This document shows, one piece after another, positions 36,221 to 45,500 of a stretch of DNA of 64,000 bases (position 1 is its first letter; the number at the start of each line of letters is the position of its first letter). The notes beneath the pieces were generated by a model. That model was not told the DNA's origin. It ran no database searches and saw only the letters and a program-made list of their open reading frames with translations. Location: positions 1,240,001-1,304,000 of the forward strand of contig JBGAJN010000001.1 of NCBI GenBank assembly GCA_044224905.1, written 5' to 3'. The DNA is from JBGAJN01 sp044224905. GTDB taxonomy: Bacteria > Verrucomicrobiota > Verrucomicrobiia > Limisphaerales > JBGAJN01. Position numbers and translations under genes: made by a program.

Positions 36221-37066
36221 TTAAAGCTTCGTGGTGAAAAGTTCCTGATCGAGCGTGCCTTCGCCGACGCGGGTGACGGGGCCGGTCATTTGCACGTCGA
36301 ATTGATCGCTCAGTTCGATGGCGATCTGGCCGCCGGGCATGTGGACGGTGATCGAGTTGTCGCACAAGCCGAGCCGGCGGGCGACCGAAGCGGCCGCGCT
36401 GCTGCTGCTGCCGCTCGCCAGAGTGTAACCGGCGCCGCGCTCCCAGATTTCGATCTGGATGTTGCGCCGGTCGATGACTTTGAGGAACTGCACGTTGATG
36501 CGCTTCGGAAAATTCGGATGTGTTTCGAGGTGCGGTCCGTACTGGCGCGCCAAGTCGGCGCTGATTTCCGGCAACGGCAGCACGCAGTGCGGGTTGCCGA
36601 TCGTGGCCGCGCAAAAAGTGAACTCGCGTCCGGCAACGGTGATCTTTTCATTGATCACTTCGCGCTTCGGGCCGGTGACGGGAATGAGGTCGCTGGTGAA
36701 ACTTACGCGACCCATTTCCACTTTGATCGTCTTGCCGCCGGGCATGACGGTGGAACGCACCACGCCACCCGCGGTTTGAATGGCAAATTCCTTTTCCGCG
36801 ACCAGCTTCTTGTCCCACAAGTAGCGCGAGAAGATGCGGAGACCGTTGCCGCTCTTTTCCGCTTCGCTGCCGTCGGGATTGTAGATTCGAAGGCCGAACG
36901 GCGCCTTCTCAGCGGGCAGCGGGCCGAACAGAATGCCGTCGGAACCAATGCCGAAGTTGCGGTGGCAGATGAGTTGAATCTGTTCCGTCGTGAACGGGCC
37001 GGGAAAATCTTTCGGATCAATGACGAGGTAGTCGTTGCCGAGCGCGTGATACTTGTAAAATTTCAT
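36221..37066 (-). CDS. dapF: Diaminopimelate epimerase homologue lacking both catalytic cysteines
   Basis: About 281 residues, normal for DapF, which epimerises LL- to meso-diaminopimelate. Start ATG 37066 opens MKFYKYHALGNDYLVID, the conserved beginning. Fold and binding motifs are kept: the DGSEAEKSGNGLR loop, ATIGNPHCV, RINVQFLKV, and WERGAGYTLASG. In the enzyme the two active-site bases are cysteines in CGNGxR and ACGTGA-type loops; here they are S72 (AGC) in KSGNGLR and S218 (AGC) in TLASGSSSS. The rest of the substrate pocket looks intact, so it could be a serine variant or act on another substrate. Upstream of dapA in one operon. Confidence 0.85.
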   Translation of the reverse strand: MKFYKYHALGNDYLVIDPKDFPGPFTTEQIQLICHRNFGIGSDGILFGPLPAEKAPFGLRIYNPDGSEAEKSGNGLRIFSRYLWDKKLVAEKEFAIQTAGGVVRSTVMPGGKTIKVEMGRVSFTSDLIPVTGPKREVINEKITVAGREFTFCAATIGNPHCVLPLPEISADLARQYGPHLETHPNFPKRINVQFLKVIDRRNIQIEIWERGAGYTLASGSSSSAAASVARRLGLCDNSITVHMPGGQIAIELSDQFDVQMTGPVTRVGEGTLDQELFTTKL

Positions 37067-37189
37067 GTCCGTCAATTTCAGAGCCCGCGAAACTAACAAA
37101 GCGCCGCGAAAAGACAAGTGAGGAAGCCGTGTGGATTTTGCCCACAATTCACTTGAAATCGATGGTGGGTTTGAGAGATTTCGCCGCGT

Positions 37190-37205
37190 TCCCTGAAATC
37201 AGGGA
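37190..37205. repeat. Short inverted repeat in the gap upstream of the coiled-coil protein
   Basis: TCCCTGA (37190-37196) and TCAGGGA (37199-37205) form a 7 bp inverted repeat with 2 bases between. It lies in the 218 bp gap between the dapF-like start (minus) and the next rightward gene, where I see no other gene. Several nearby copies of TTGAAATC or CTGAAATC (around 37154, 37194, 37219, 37302) hint at a regulatory region but are not proof. Confidence 0.3.
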
Positions 37206-37284
37206 GAGGTTAAACATTTGAAATCAAGAGCTTGGATTGGTGAGCGCGCGCCCCGTCGGCGCGTGTCTCCAGTTGCCGGCGGGA

Positions 37285-37659
37285 ATGGACAGAATGGGAA
37301 AGCTGAAATCAAATCGGGACGATGCGCGGCCTAAAGTATCGGTGGAGGAGCGTCTGGCGAAGTATCGCTGGATGCGTAAAGTGCTCGCCAATCATCCGGA
37401 TTTTCCCGATGTGAAGGATCATCTCGACGGCATGATGGTGGCCACTTACGCCTTGGAGGCGGTCGCCGGACGGATGGAAGAATTGCAGCGGCAACTCGCC
37501 GAAGCGGCAGAGCAGAAAAAGAAGCTTGAGCATCGCTGGGACGATACGTTTGTCCTTTTGGGGGATTATCTCAAATTGCGCAATGAGATGGCGGCCAGGA
37601 AAATCATGGTCTTCGACATTGATTTCAATCCAGCCGGCGATCTACGCAAGGCGGAGTGA
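37285..37659 (+). CDS. Small coiled-coil protein, function unknown
   Basis: About 124 residues from ATG 37285; an earlier TTG at 37237 adds 16 residues with no clear function. The sequence is charged, with a predicted helical and coiled-coil middle (ALEAVAGRMEELQRQLAEAAEQKKKLE) and no signal peptide or membrane helix. It ends 13 bp before the stop of the giant convergent gene. I recognise no domain; it may be a cytoplasmic oligomeriser. Confidence 0.5.
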   Translation: MDRMGKLKSNRDDARPKVSVEERLAKYRWMRKVLANHPDFPDVKDHLDGMMVATYALEAVAGRMEELQRQLAEAAEQKKKLEHRWDDTFVLLGDYLKLRNEMAARKIMVFDIDFNPAGDLRKAE

Positions 37660-37672
37660 CTTGTGGGAATGT

Positions 37673-40600
37673 TCACTTCGTTTTCGCCGCCTGCGCTCCG
37701 GCGCCTTTGATGTAAGCGATCAAATCCGCCACGTCTTGCGGCTGGAGCGCCGCTTCCAATCCCTCGGGCATCAGGGAAAGTCCCGATCCGGTCAGTGACT
37801 TTAGTTCCGCGCGCAAGATGGTTTCTTCCGCGCCTCCTTGAAGTTTCAGCGAAATACTGTTCGGCGTCTCGGAAGTAATCACGCCGCTGACTTCGCGGTC
37901 TGACAGGGTCACAGCGGTGTAGCTGAGGTAGCGTGATTCCACCGCGCGATTGGGATCGAAAATGGCTTCGAGCAACTGCGGAACGGTTTTGTCCGTTACG
38001 GTTCCCAGATCGGGTCCGACCTCGTTCCCCTCACCACGTAACTTGTGGCAGGCGGCGCAGTTCGCTCGATAAATCGCCAGTCCGTGCACCGGTTCGCCAA
38101 CCAGATCGTTCACCGCATCGTAACTCTTCGCCACTTTGTCGCGATCGGCGTTCACGGCGCCAAAGATCTTGCCGGCGCGCTCGCGGATGACCGTCGCCGA
38201 ACTTGATTGCAGCCGCTGCCGGTGTGCGGTGCTGATTTGACTCGCAGGAATTTCTCCGCGCTCGACGGCGGCCAGCAACGCCAGCAGCCAGTCCTGACGA
38301 CGGAACAATATATCGACGACATCAAGCCGCAGTGACGGGCTGTAGCTTTTCCATCCTTCGAGCAAGGTTTTCAGCACCAACTCCCCGCTCCCGCGCGCGA
38401 GACCTGCCAAGGCGGCCTGCTGGACCGCGGAAGGGGATTGCGGTCGCAGCAATGCGCCGAGGATGGCCAGGTCTTGAGCTTGTTGGTTCGTGCCGCGTCC
38501 AAGCAACCGGAGCGCCCCAAGGCTCGCGCTGCCCTTGCTCGCACTTGCTCGCGCCCGGTCAAAAAGCAAATCAAGTTTTTGCAGTGCGGCTTTTAGTTGC
38601 GGGGTCGCTCCTGAGGAGAACTTCGTGAGCGAAAGTTTTCGCCGCTCCAGAGTGTCGAGCAGGCTTGCGATGACTTCGAACTGCCAGGTGGCGAACTCGT
38701 CTGCACGAGGTTTGGAGATTTCAACCAGAGCTGCAGCCAATGCGTCAGGATTGTCGAGAACCAACACCAAAAGTTGCTCTAGCAGCGTGACGGGCGGCGG
38801 TTCCTTTTCGGCTAATAACGTTTTAAGCATCGCTTCCGCATGGCGCGGTGCCGAACTCAACACGGCAGCCTGAATCTGGGCGTTGGTCGCGTCGCGACGG
38901 GCGATCTTCACAAGCGCTGTAGCCGCCTTGATGTCCGGCAATTCACCGAGCGTGAACGCGACTTGATAACGGACGCGCACACTGTCATCTCCCGCCAGCT
39001 TGAGTAGCGCATCCGCAATCTCCGTGGAGGCGAGGTGCCGCTCGCTGATTTCCACGGAGGCGGCGCGCACGGCGGGAGTTTGATCACCCAGGGTAGCTGA
39101 CAAAGTCTCCGGGGTAATCCCGCCAAGTTGCTCGAGGCACCACAACGCTTGCAAGCGGGTAACGGGTCGTGAGGACGAGGCCAGTAGCCTTTTAAGCGCG
39201 CTCACCGCCAGCTTGTCAGAATGTTCGAGCAGCAGACGCTGCGCGGTATCCCGTTGCCAGCCGCTCGAGGAATCCATAGCGGCCACGAGTTGGGCCGCAT
39301 TCAGGGTCGCGAGGTTCGGAATTGTCCTCCTTGATTCATTGGCAGGTGAAATGCGGTAGATGCGTCCTTTGTCTTCGCCCGCACGGAGGTTGATCCGCTT
39401 CTGGGCCTCGGAGGGAATCCACTCCGGGTGCTCGATCACCAGCCGATACATGTCGGCGACGTAAAGCGCCCCGTCGGGACCGGTTTTTGCGTATACGGGA
39501 CGAAACCACGGATCGGTGGAAGCGAGAAACTCGCTCTTTTCCTCGCCCGCGGCACGATGGCTGGCGAACGTGACGCCGTCGGGCTCGAGCACTTCCCGGT
39601 GGATGAGATTGTTCACCGGTTCGCAGATAAACAGGCTCGTGGAAAAGTCAGGTCCGAACAGGTCGTCACGATACGGCACGACCCCGCAACCGGAGGTCAC
39701 GGTATTTACGGCGTCGGGCCAGTTGAAACGTCGCATCCCTTGGCTGATCGGGTAACAGCGTTTGTTTTCCGGATAGTTCGCGTAGCTGCGCCGGTTTTCT
39801 TTCACGGCGAGGTTTGGATTGCGCGCGAGGTAATGTTCAGGAAGGTAGTAGTGCCAGCCCCAGGTCGAGTTATTCACGCCGAACCAATTTCCCCAGTCGT
39901 CACGGTGGCGGCCGTACTGTGTGCGGCCGGGCTCCAACGCAAAATCGCCCGTGTCGGCGCGGAAGCGGAAGTCGCGACCGCTGATGTCAAACTTCCTTCC
40001 CGTCGCAACAGAGGTGATCTCGCCACCGCTGTCGCCGTTGGCGCAGTAATACCAACCGTCGAGCCCGAGATCGAAGCCATTGAGGCGATGCTGCTGATTG
40101 CCTTCCTTGAAGCCGGTGAAGAGAACTTTGCGAACGTCGGCACGACCGTCGCCGTCGGTGTCTTCGGCATAGAAAATCTCCGGCGCAGCAGAAATGATCA
40201 CGCCCTTGCGCCACGGAGTGATGCCGGTGGGAAAGTTCAGCTGACTCAGGAAGACGGTGGACTTGTCGTAAAGCCCGTCACCGTTCGTGTCTTCGAGGAT
40301 GCGAACGGTACCACCGGGTGAACCTTTACCGTCTGGACCGAGCGGGTAGTCGCCCATTTCCACCACCCACAAGCGGCCTTGGGCGTCCCATTCGAACGCG
40401 ATGGGATCGCGGGTGAGTGGTTCGCTCGCGACAAGCTCGATTTTGAAACCGTCGCGAACTTTGATGCACGCGAGCGATTCCTGCGGCGACTTTGCTGCGG
40501 GTGCGGGAATGGCGAGCAGGTCAGGGTAGGTGAGCTTCTGCACGACGGACGGAAGCGCGGCTGTGTCTTCGTTCTGTACCCACATTGCCCCGTGCTTGAA

Positions 40601-42415
40601 CCACGCACCATTGTTTGGGTGTGCGCCACCGCGGGCAATCATGGGAATCTCCGCGGCGTCGCCGCGCCGGCCTTCGCGAAGCACCTGTGACCAACCGACC
40701 CGCCAGTCGACGTTCTTCTTCTCTACGGGAACGAAAGTGTAAACGCCGTAAGTCTTCTCGTTGCTAAAGACGACGTCGTCAAAACCGTCACCGTTGAGAT
40801 CGACGAATCGCAGCCCGGCGTCGCGTCCGTTTTTGTCAACAATCGCGGTTCCTTGGGGCAACCCGTACGCGAGTTTCTTCCATTGTTTCTCGTCGGGTGA
40901 CCATTCGAAAGCGGCATTCTGGGATTCGTTACCGACGATGAGCTCGCACCGGCCGTCGCCATTTGCATCACGAAAGCGCACACCACGGTCGCGGCCGCGC
41001 TCGGTCGTCAACACGGGTTGGCCGTCAGCGATCAATCCACGCAACAACGTTATATCGGGCGACCATTTCAGGCCGTCAAAATTCCATGCGTTGGTTGCCA
41101 CGTCGCTGCGGACAAGGGCGCTCGCACGGCCGTTTGGTTGCAATACGCCGAAGCGGACGCCGGCGTCCCGATTGACGCTGGCAATTTGAACGGGGAACGT
41201 CGCTTCGTTCCATGACCGCGTGGCGGGATTCCACACGCGGGTCTTTTGCGCGTGCTCGTTGGCCGTGACCACATCCATGAAACCGTCGTTATTGAGGTCG
41301 AGCACTCGAACACCGTTGTCGCCCCCGTTGGCCGCGCGCAAGGGCTGGCCGGCGAGCAAGTTCTGGTTCAGCCGCTCCTGAGCTTCGCGGAAGGTGAGAA
41401 ATTTTACGCGTTTCCCGTATTTCGTTTGTGCGTAGTCCACGAACTCGATGAATTGTTGCGCAGAACTCCAGCCGTGCGGATGAAAGATGAAGCTGAAGAC
41501 ACCTTGCTTGAGCACCGTGAGGTCGAGCGCGGCTTTCCAATCGTCGAGCATCGTGGAGTTTGTTGCGCCGAGTCGATTGAACGCTTCCCAATCGCTCGGG
41601 ACCATTGAGGGAAATTCCCAGCACAGTTTTCCCCCAACGTAGGGATACGGATAGTTTTCAATCCACGTGGCAAAGTCACCGAGGGTCTTCTTGGTGAGCG
41701 CATTCGTTTCAGTGGGGAAATATTTGCGGAACCGTTCGTGACCTTGCGCGTCGAGCACGAGTTTTTGAGGCAGAGTGGAATCGTTGGTCGTGAAGCGAAT
41801 CATCACCGACGAAGACAGGGTCAGAAACTCACCCTTGGGCGAAGTGGCGTTGAAAATCTCGGAGTAAAAGCGCGGGCTGGGTGAGTTCATGGAATCGCAG
41901 CAAGGCATGCGATACGCAACGGCATGGTTGCCGGGGATCTGGTTGAGCAATTCCACGCCGCCGTGAACGGTGCCGGCCGCTTTGTTAAAATCGCCTTTCG
42001 AAAGTAACGGGCATGGATGCGCGAGGGTGTGAACCTCGAGCGAGAGTCCTTCCTTGAGCCAGGTTTGAAATTGCGGATCGCCGGGAGCGAACGTGTTGGC
42101 GAAGATGCTCACCGGAGCCCGTCCGTCGATCTTTTTTAGGCGCTCGAGCAATGGGCGGAGAAAAGTTTCATACTTTTTAGTATCGCGCAGATCATCGATC
42201 GCAAGGATGACCACAGCATCAACGTCGGTTTCCCCGACCCATTGCGGAGTCGTTAGCTTCGGAAAATTTCCATCGGGATAGAAGGGATCGGTGCTGTCGA
42301 GATGCGTGAGCCGGTTGCCTTGATGCCCATTGGTCGATGGCGTTTGAGAACGGGTGAGGCTTGGGCCTATCAGAGCGAGCACCAGAAGCCAGCGCAGTGC
42401 GAAGCGGGAGTTCAC
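37673..42415 (-). CDS. Giant exported chimera: polysaccharide deacetylase-like, FG-GAP/VCBS repeats, PVC dehydrogenase propeller, HEAT repeats and cytochrome c
   Basis: About 1580 residues from GTG 42415, which gives a clean signal peptide (MNSRFALRWLLVLALIG after formyl-Met); the frame is open to TTG 42442. Order: deacetylase-like domain (about 60-340) with LAIDDLRD in place of the usual TFDDG and a metal-type HTLAHP; FG-GAP/VCBS-like repeats (about 375-620) with DLNNDGFMD and DANGDGRCE Asp loops; a PVC-type dehydrogenase propeller (from about 650) with GRLWVVEMGDYPLG; HEAT-like repeats (about 1040-1400); and a heme domain with C1453-x-x-C-H1457 and LMPEGLEAAL. It is probably a periplasmic or surface enzyme joining polymer deacylation to sugar oxidation. 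A terminator of the upstream gene lies 36 bp before the start. Confidence 0.8.
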   Translation of the reverse strand: MNSRFALRWLLVLALIGPSLTRSQTPSTNGHQGNRLTHLDSTDPFYPDGNFPKLTTPQWVGETDVDAVVILAIDDLRDTKKYETFLRPLLERLKKIDGRAPVSIFANTFAPGDPQFQTWLKEGLSLEVHTLAHPCPLLSKGDFNKAAGTVHGGVELLNQIPGNHAVAYRMPCCDSMNSPSPRFYSEIFNATSPKGEFLTLSSSVMIRFTTNDSTLPQKLVLDAQGHERFRKYFPTETNALTKKTLGDFATWIENYPYPYVGGKLCWEFPSMVPSDWEAFNRLGATNSTMLDDWKAALDLTVLKQGVFSFIFHPHGWSSAQQFIEFVDYAQTKYGKRVKFLTFREAQERLNQNLLAGQPLRAANGGDNGVRVLDLNNDGFMDVVTANEHAQKTRVWNPATRSWNEATFPVQIASVNRDAGVRFGVLQPNGRASALVRSDVATNAWNFDGLKWSPDITLLRGLIADGQPVLTTERGRDRGVRFRDANGDGRCELIVGNESQNAAFEWSPDEKQWKKLAYGLPQGTAIVDKNGRDAGLRFVDLNGDGFDDVVFSNEKTYGVYTFVPVEKKNVDWRVGWSQVLREGRRGDAAEIPMIARGGAHPNNGAWFKHGAMWVQNEDTAALPSVVQKLTYPDLLAIPAPAAKSPQESLACIKVRDGFKIELVASEPLTRDPIAFEWDAQGRLWVVEMGDYPLGPDGKGSPGGTVRILEDTNGDGLYDKSTVFLSQLNFPTGITPWRKGVIISAAPEIFYAEDTDGDGRADVRKVLFTGFKEGNQQHRLNGFDLGLDGWYYCANGDSGGEITSVATGRKFDISGRDFRFRADTGDFALEPGRTQYGRHRDDWGNWFGVNNSTWGWHYYLPEHYLARNPNLAVKENRRSYANYPENKRCYPISQGMRRFNWPDAVNTVTSGCGVVPYRDDLFGPDFSTSLFICEPVNNLIHREVLEPDGVTFASHRAAGEEKSEFLASTDPWFRPVYAKTGPDGALYVADMYRLVIEHPEWIPSEAQKRINLRAGEDKGRIYRISPANESRRTIPNLATLNAAQLVAAMDSSSGWQRDTAQRLLLEHSDKLAVSALKRLLASSSRPVTRLQALWCLEQLGGITPETLSATLGDQTPAVRAASVEISERHLASTEIADALLKLAGDDSVRVRYQVAFTLGELPDIKAATALVKIARRDATNAQIQAAVLSSAPRHAEAMLKTLLAEKEPPPVTLLEQLLVLVLDNPDALAAALVEISKPRADEFATWQFEVIASLLDTLERRKLSLTKFSSGATPQLKAALQKLDLLFDRARASASKGSASLGALRLLGRGTNQQAQDLAILGALLRPQSPSAVQQAALAGLARGSGELVLKTLLEGWKSYSPSLRLDVVDILFRRQDWLLALLAAVERGEIPASQISTAHRQRLQSSSATVIRERAGKIFGAVNADRDKVAKSYDAVNDLVGEPVHGLAIYRANCAACHKLRGEGNEVGPDLGTVTDKTVPQLLEAIFDPNRAVESRYLSYTAVTLSDREVSGVITSETPNSISLKLQGGAEETILRAELKSLTGSGLSLMPEGLEAALQPQDVADLIAYIKGAGAQAAKTK

Positions 42416-42444
42416 GGCTTGTGGATACCACTTCCGCACCAAGA

Positions 42445-42477
42445 AGAAAACCCCCGTATCGAGAATCGATACGGGGG
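42445..42477 (-). terminator. Strong rho-independent terminator after the lectin/LamG giant gene
   Basis: CCCCCGTATCGA (42451-42462) pairs perfectly with TCGATACGGGGG (42466-42477) around a 3-base loop (GAA), a 12 bp GC-capped stem. On the minus strand it is followed by TTTTCTTCTT, so it ends transcription of the gene stopping at 42506. The next gene on the same strand starts only 36 bp beyond it. Confidence 0.85.
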
Positions 42478-42505
42478 TGATGAATGGCGGGTGCCGGTGC
42501 GACCC

Positions 42506-45500
42506 TTAAGGCAGTTTCAACCGGAAGATGCGCAACGGTGGATCAACGGGAACCGTCACTTGCTGTTGTGTTCCGATAATCGAGGGCGGTGTGGGGACGT
42601 TGCTCCACGCGTTGGTCGGAGTCCAGTCCGTCACGGATTCGAGCAGATAACCTGGAGCGGTGATCGGCCACGACAACAGTGCACCGCCCGTGGCCGGATC
42701 GATGCGCAGCTTCGGCGGAGGGCCATCAAGGGTCAGCAGGCCATCTTCGTACGACGAGGCAAGGTCGTTGGCAAGTGCGTCCGAAAGTTGGCTCGGCACC
42801 GGAGTGTTGTCGAAGGAGATCGGCGTGACGCCAGTGGCTTCCGCCACGACGGAGAAGTTGAGGTTTACCACCTGGCGAGTACCGGCTGCGAATGTTTGGC
42901 TCGAGGGTAGCGCAAGTATGAAAGCCACCTTGCCCGCGGTGTTGCTGTTGACGATGAGCAGTCCGCCAGCTGCGTCACTGCCCAAGGTGACGCTGGTTAG
43001 TTGCATCACCGCGGCATTGTAGGAAATGCTAGCACTGGCGGCGTTTTCGTTGCCTTGAGCATCCAGCTGCACACTGATGGAACTGTTCTGCCCGGCAGCT
43101 AAAATCGCGTTTGCCATGCGTAGCGTTCGGCCGGAAACAAGCGTCGCCGCTTTGCTTGCTGGCGCTGCTCCTGGCCCCGGACCGCTCGTAGGCCCGCCCG
43201 TCGAAGTCAACGGATCGGCGCCGGAGGCATAGCGACCGGCTTGTACCCAGTCGGTCAATTTCAGGCGGCCGTCGCCCTTGCTCGCCCGGGGCGCGCAATC
43301 GGCACGTTGAAATTCAGCGGAGTTTGAGATGGTGTCGAGACCAGCAACGAAACGGCCGACCTGTACCCAATCGACCGCAGTGACGGCTTTGTCCACGCCA
43401 GCCCGCGGCGACACGTCGCCTTCAAATCCGACGTTCGTGATAGTGACGCTGGCGTTGCTATATGTGGCGCTGAGGATGGTTGCCGCAGGGCTGACTAATT
43501 GGCGGGCGATCGGCGTGTCGGTGAAGCTCAACGCCGTGGTTTGTCCCGTGGTCACAGGGGCAACGTTGAAATTCACGCGCACAACTTCCTGGGTGCCTTG
43601 GGGGAAAGAAGTTCCAAATGGCAGCGCGAGCAAAATGCCAACACGTCCGCTGCTGGCGGAGTTGCTATTGATGTTGAGTTGAGCGCCAGCGGCGTTGAGG
43701 CCGAGTTCCACGCTCTCAAGTGTCAGGCGGTTCGTGGCGAAGGAAACGCTGAAACCGAGCGTGTTTTCGTTCCCGTTGGCGCGGAGCCGAACGGGCACGC
43801 TGACAATACCGCCCGCTTCGCCAGTGGATGCGACGAGGCTGACCAGCGCCGGCGGGAGTGTCACGTTCAACGTGGCGATTGCACTATTGGTGGTGCCGTA
43901 GGGGTTGGAGACGGTGACGGAGTAATCGCCGGCTTGGGATAGCTGGACGTTGGTGAGAATCAGCGAAGCGTTGGTAGCTCCGGCGAGGTCGTTGCTGTTG
44001 AAATGCCATTGATAGGATAAGGGAGCCGATCCGATTGCTTGGACATTGAAGGTCGCGACAGCCCCTGCGAGTACCGATTGGCTTGTGGGATGGGTTAATA
44101 TGGCGGCGGGAATACTTGCGGGAACACACTTGCCCTCAGTGTCCGCCGCATAGGCTGCTTGAATTTCTCCGGCAGTTAGAGCCCGGTTGTAGAGACTCAC
44201 TTCGTCAATTAGTCCAGCAAAGTGCCTGTCGTAGGATGAGTCGCCCACATGATCCGTTGGGCGATCGCCCATCCAGAAGTCGTACGCCGTTTGAGGAGTA
44301 AAACTTCCCAAAGTCGATTGTGCGACTACTGCTCCGTTGCGGTAAAGAATCGCTACCCCTGTTCCTTGATCGTACGTGAGTGCGATGTGCTGGAACGAAT
44401 TGGTAACTAGTGTGCCGCTTGGTGAAAATATAGTGTGGGAAGTCCCATTCGCGTCGACGAGGTTTGCGAACAGCACCCCGACGTCTGAAGTGAGGCGTCC
44501 GATCCAGACATGGACTCCCACTTTGTTCGTAGCATCGTTCCATTCCCAAATCGGATGATAGCCAGACACATCTGAAGGGTTAATCCATCCCTCCATGGTC
44601 AGGTTTCCGGTGGAGCCAATATTTAGATTGGAGTGCGCTGGGATTCGTAGCGCCGTGTTGCTGCCGTTGAACACGAATGCTTGTCCAACTTTTCCTGCGG
44701 TATACCCCAAATTTCCAACAAAGCTGGCTGGGTTGCCGCCGGTTTCGTCTCCGAGCACGCCTTCGCCCCGCCACCAGCTGACCAACCCGGTTGGTGGGGT
44801 AATGCAGGTTGGGGTGGTCACGCTGAGCAGGACAGCGCTGGAATTGGTGGTGCCAACTGAGTTCGAAACGGTTACGGAATAATTACCGGCGTGGAAAAGT
44901 TGGACATTGGAGAGGGTGAGCGAATTGTTCGTTGCTCCGGAAATCTCGTTGCTCCCGAAATGCCATTGGTAGTTCAATGTAGGAGAACCACTCGCGAGAA
45001 CGCTGAAGTAGGCGCTTCCGCCGATCACTGTTGTGACGGGGAAAGGTTGCTGGGTAATTGACGGCGGAACCGGGGATGAGCATTTGCCGCTGGCTGCTGC
45101 AGAGTAAATGGCGAGAACCTCCGCGTCGGTCAGCGCTCGATTATAGAGGGAAGGTTCGTCGATAGACCCGCGGAAAGAGAAGTTGGCGCCGCCGGAGACA
45201 CGGCGGCCAACGTAGAAGTCGTAGGTGGTTTGCGGAGTGAAGATGCCGAGGTTTTGTGAACTGACCACGACACCGTTGCGGTAGATTTTGGCCAGACCTG
45301 TCGTGCGATCATAGGTCGCGGCGAAGTGTTGGAACTGGTTGGTTACAAGCGTGCCGCCCGGGGCGCCGAGGTTGTGGTCATTGCCGCCGGTGTCTTTGAG
45401 GTTTACCCAGATATTGCCTGCGCCGAGGCCGAATTCACCAGCGGTCAACACGGAGAATTGAGCTCCGAGTCCGCCGGACCCGTTATTCCACTCGGCCATG

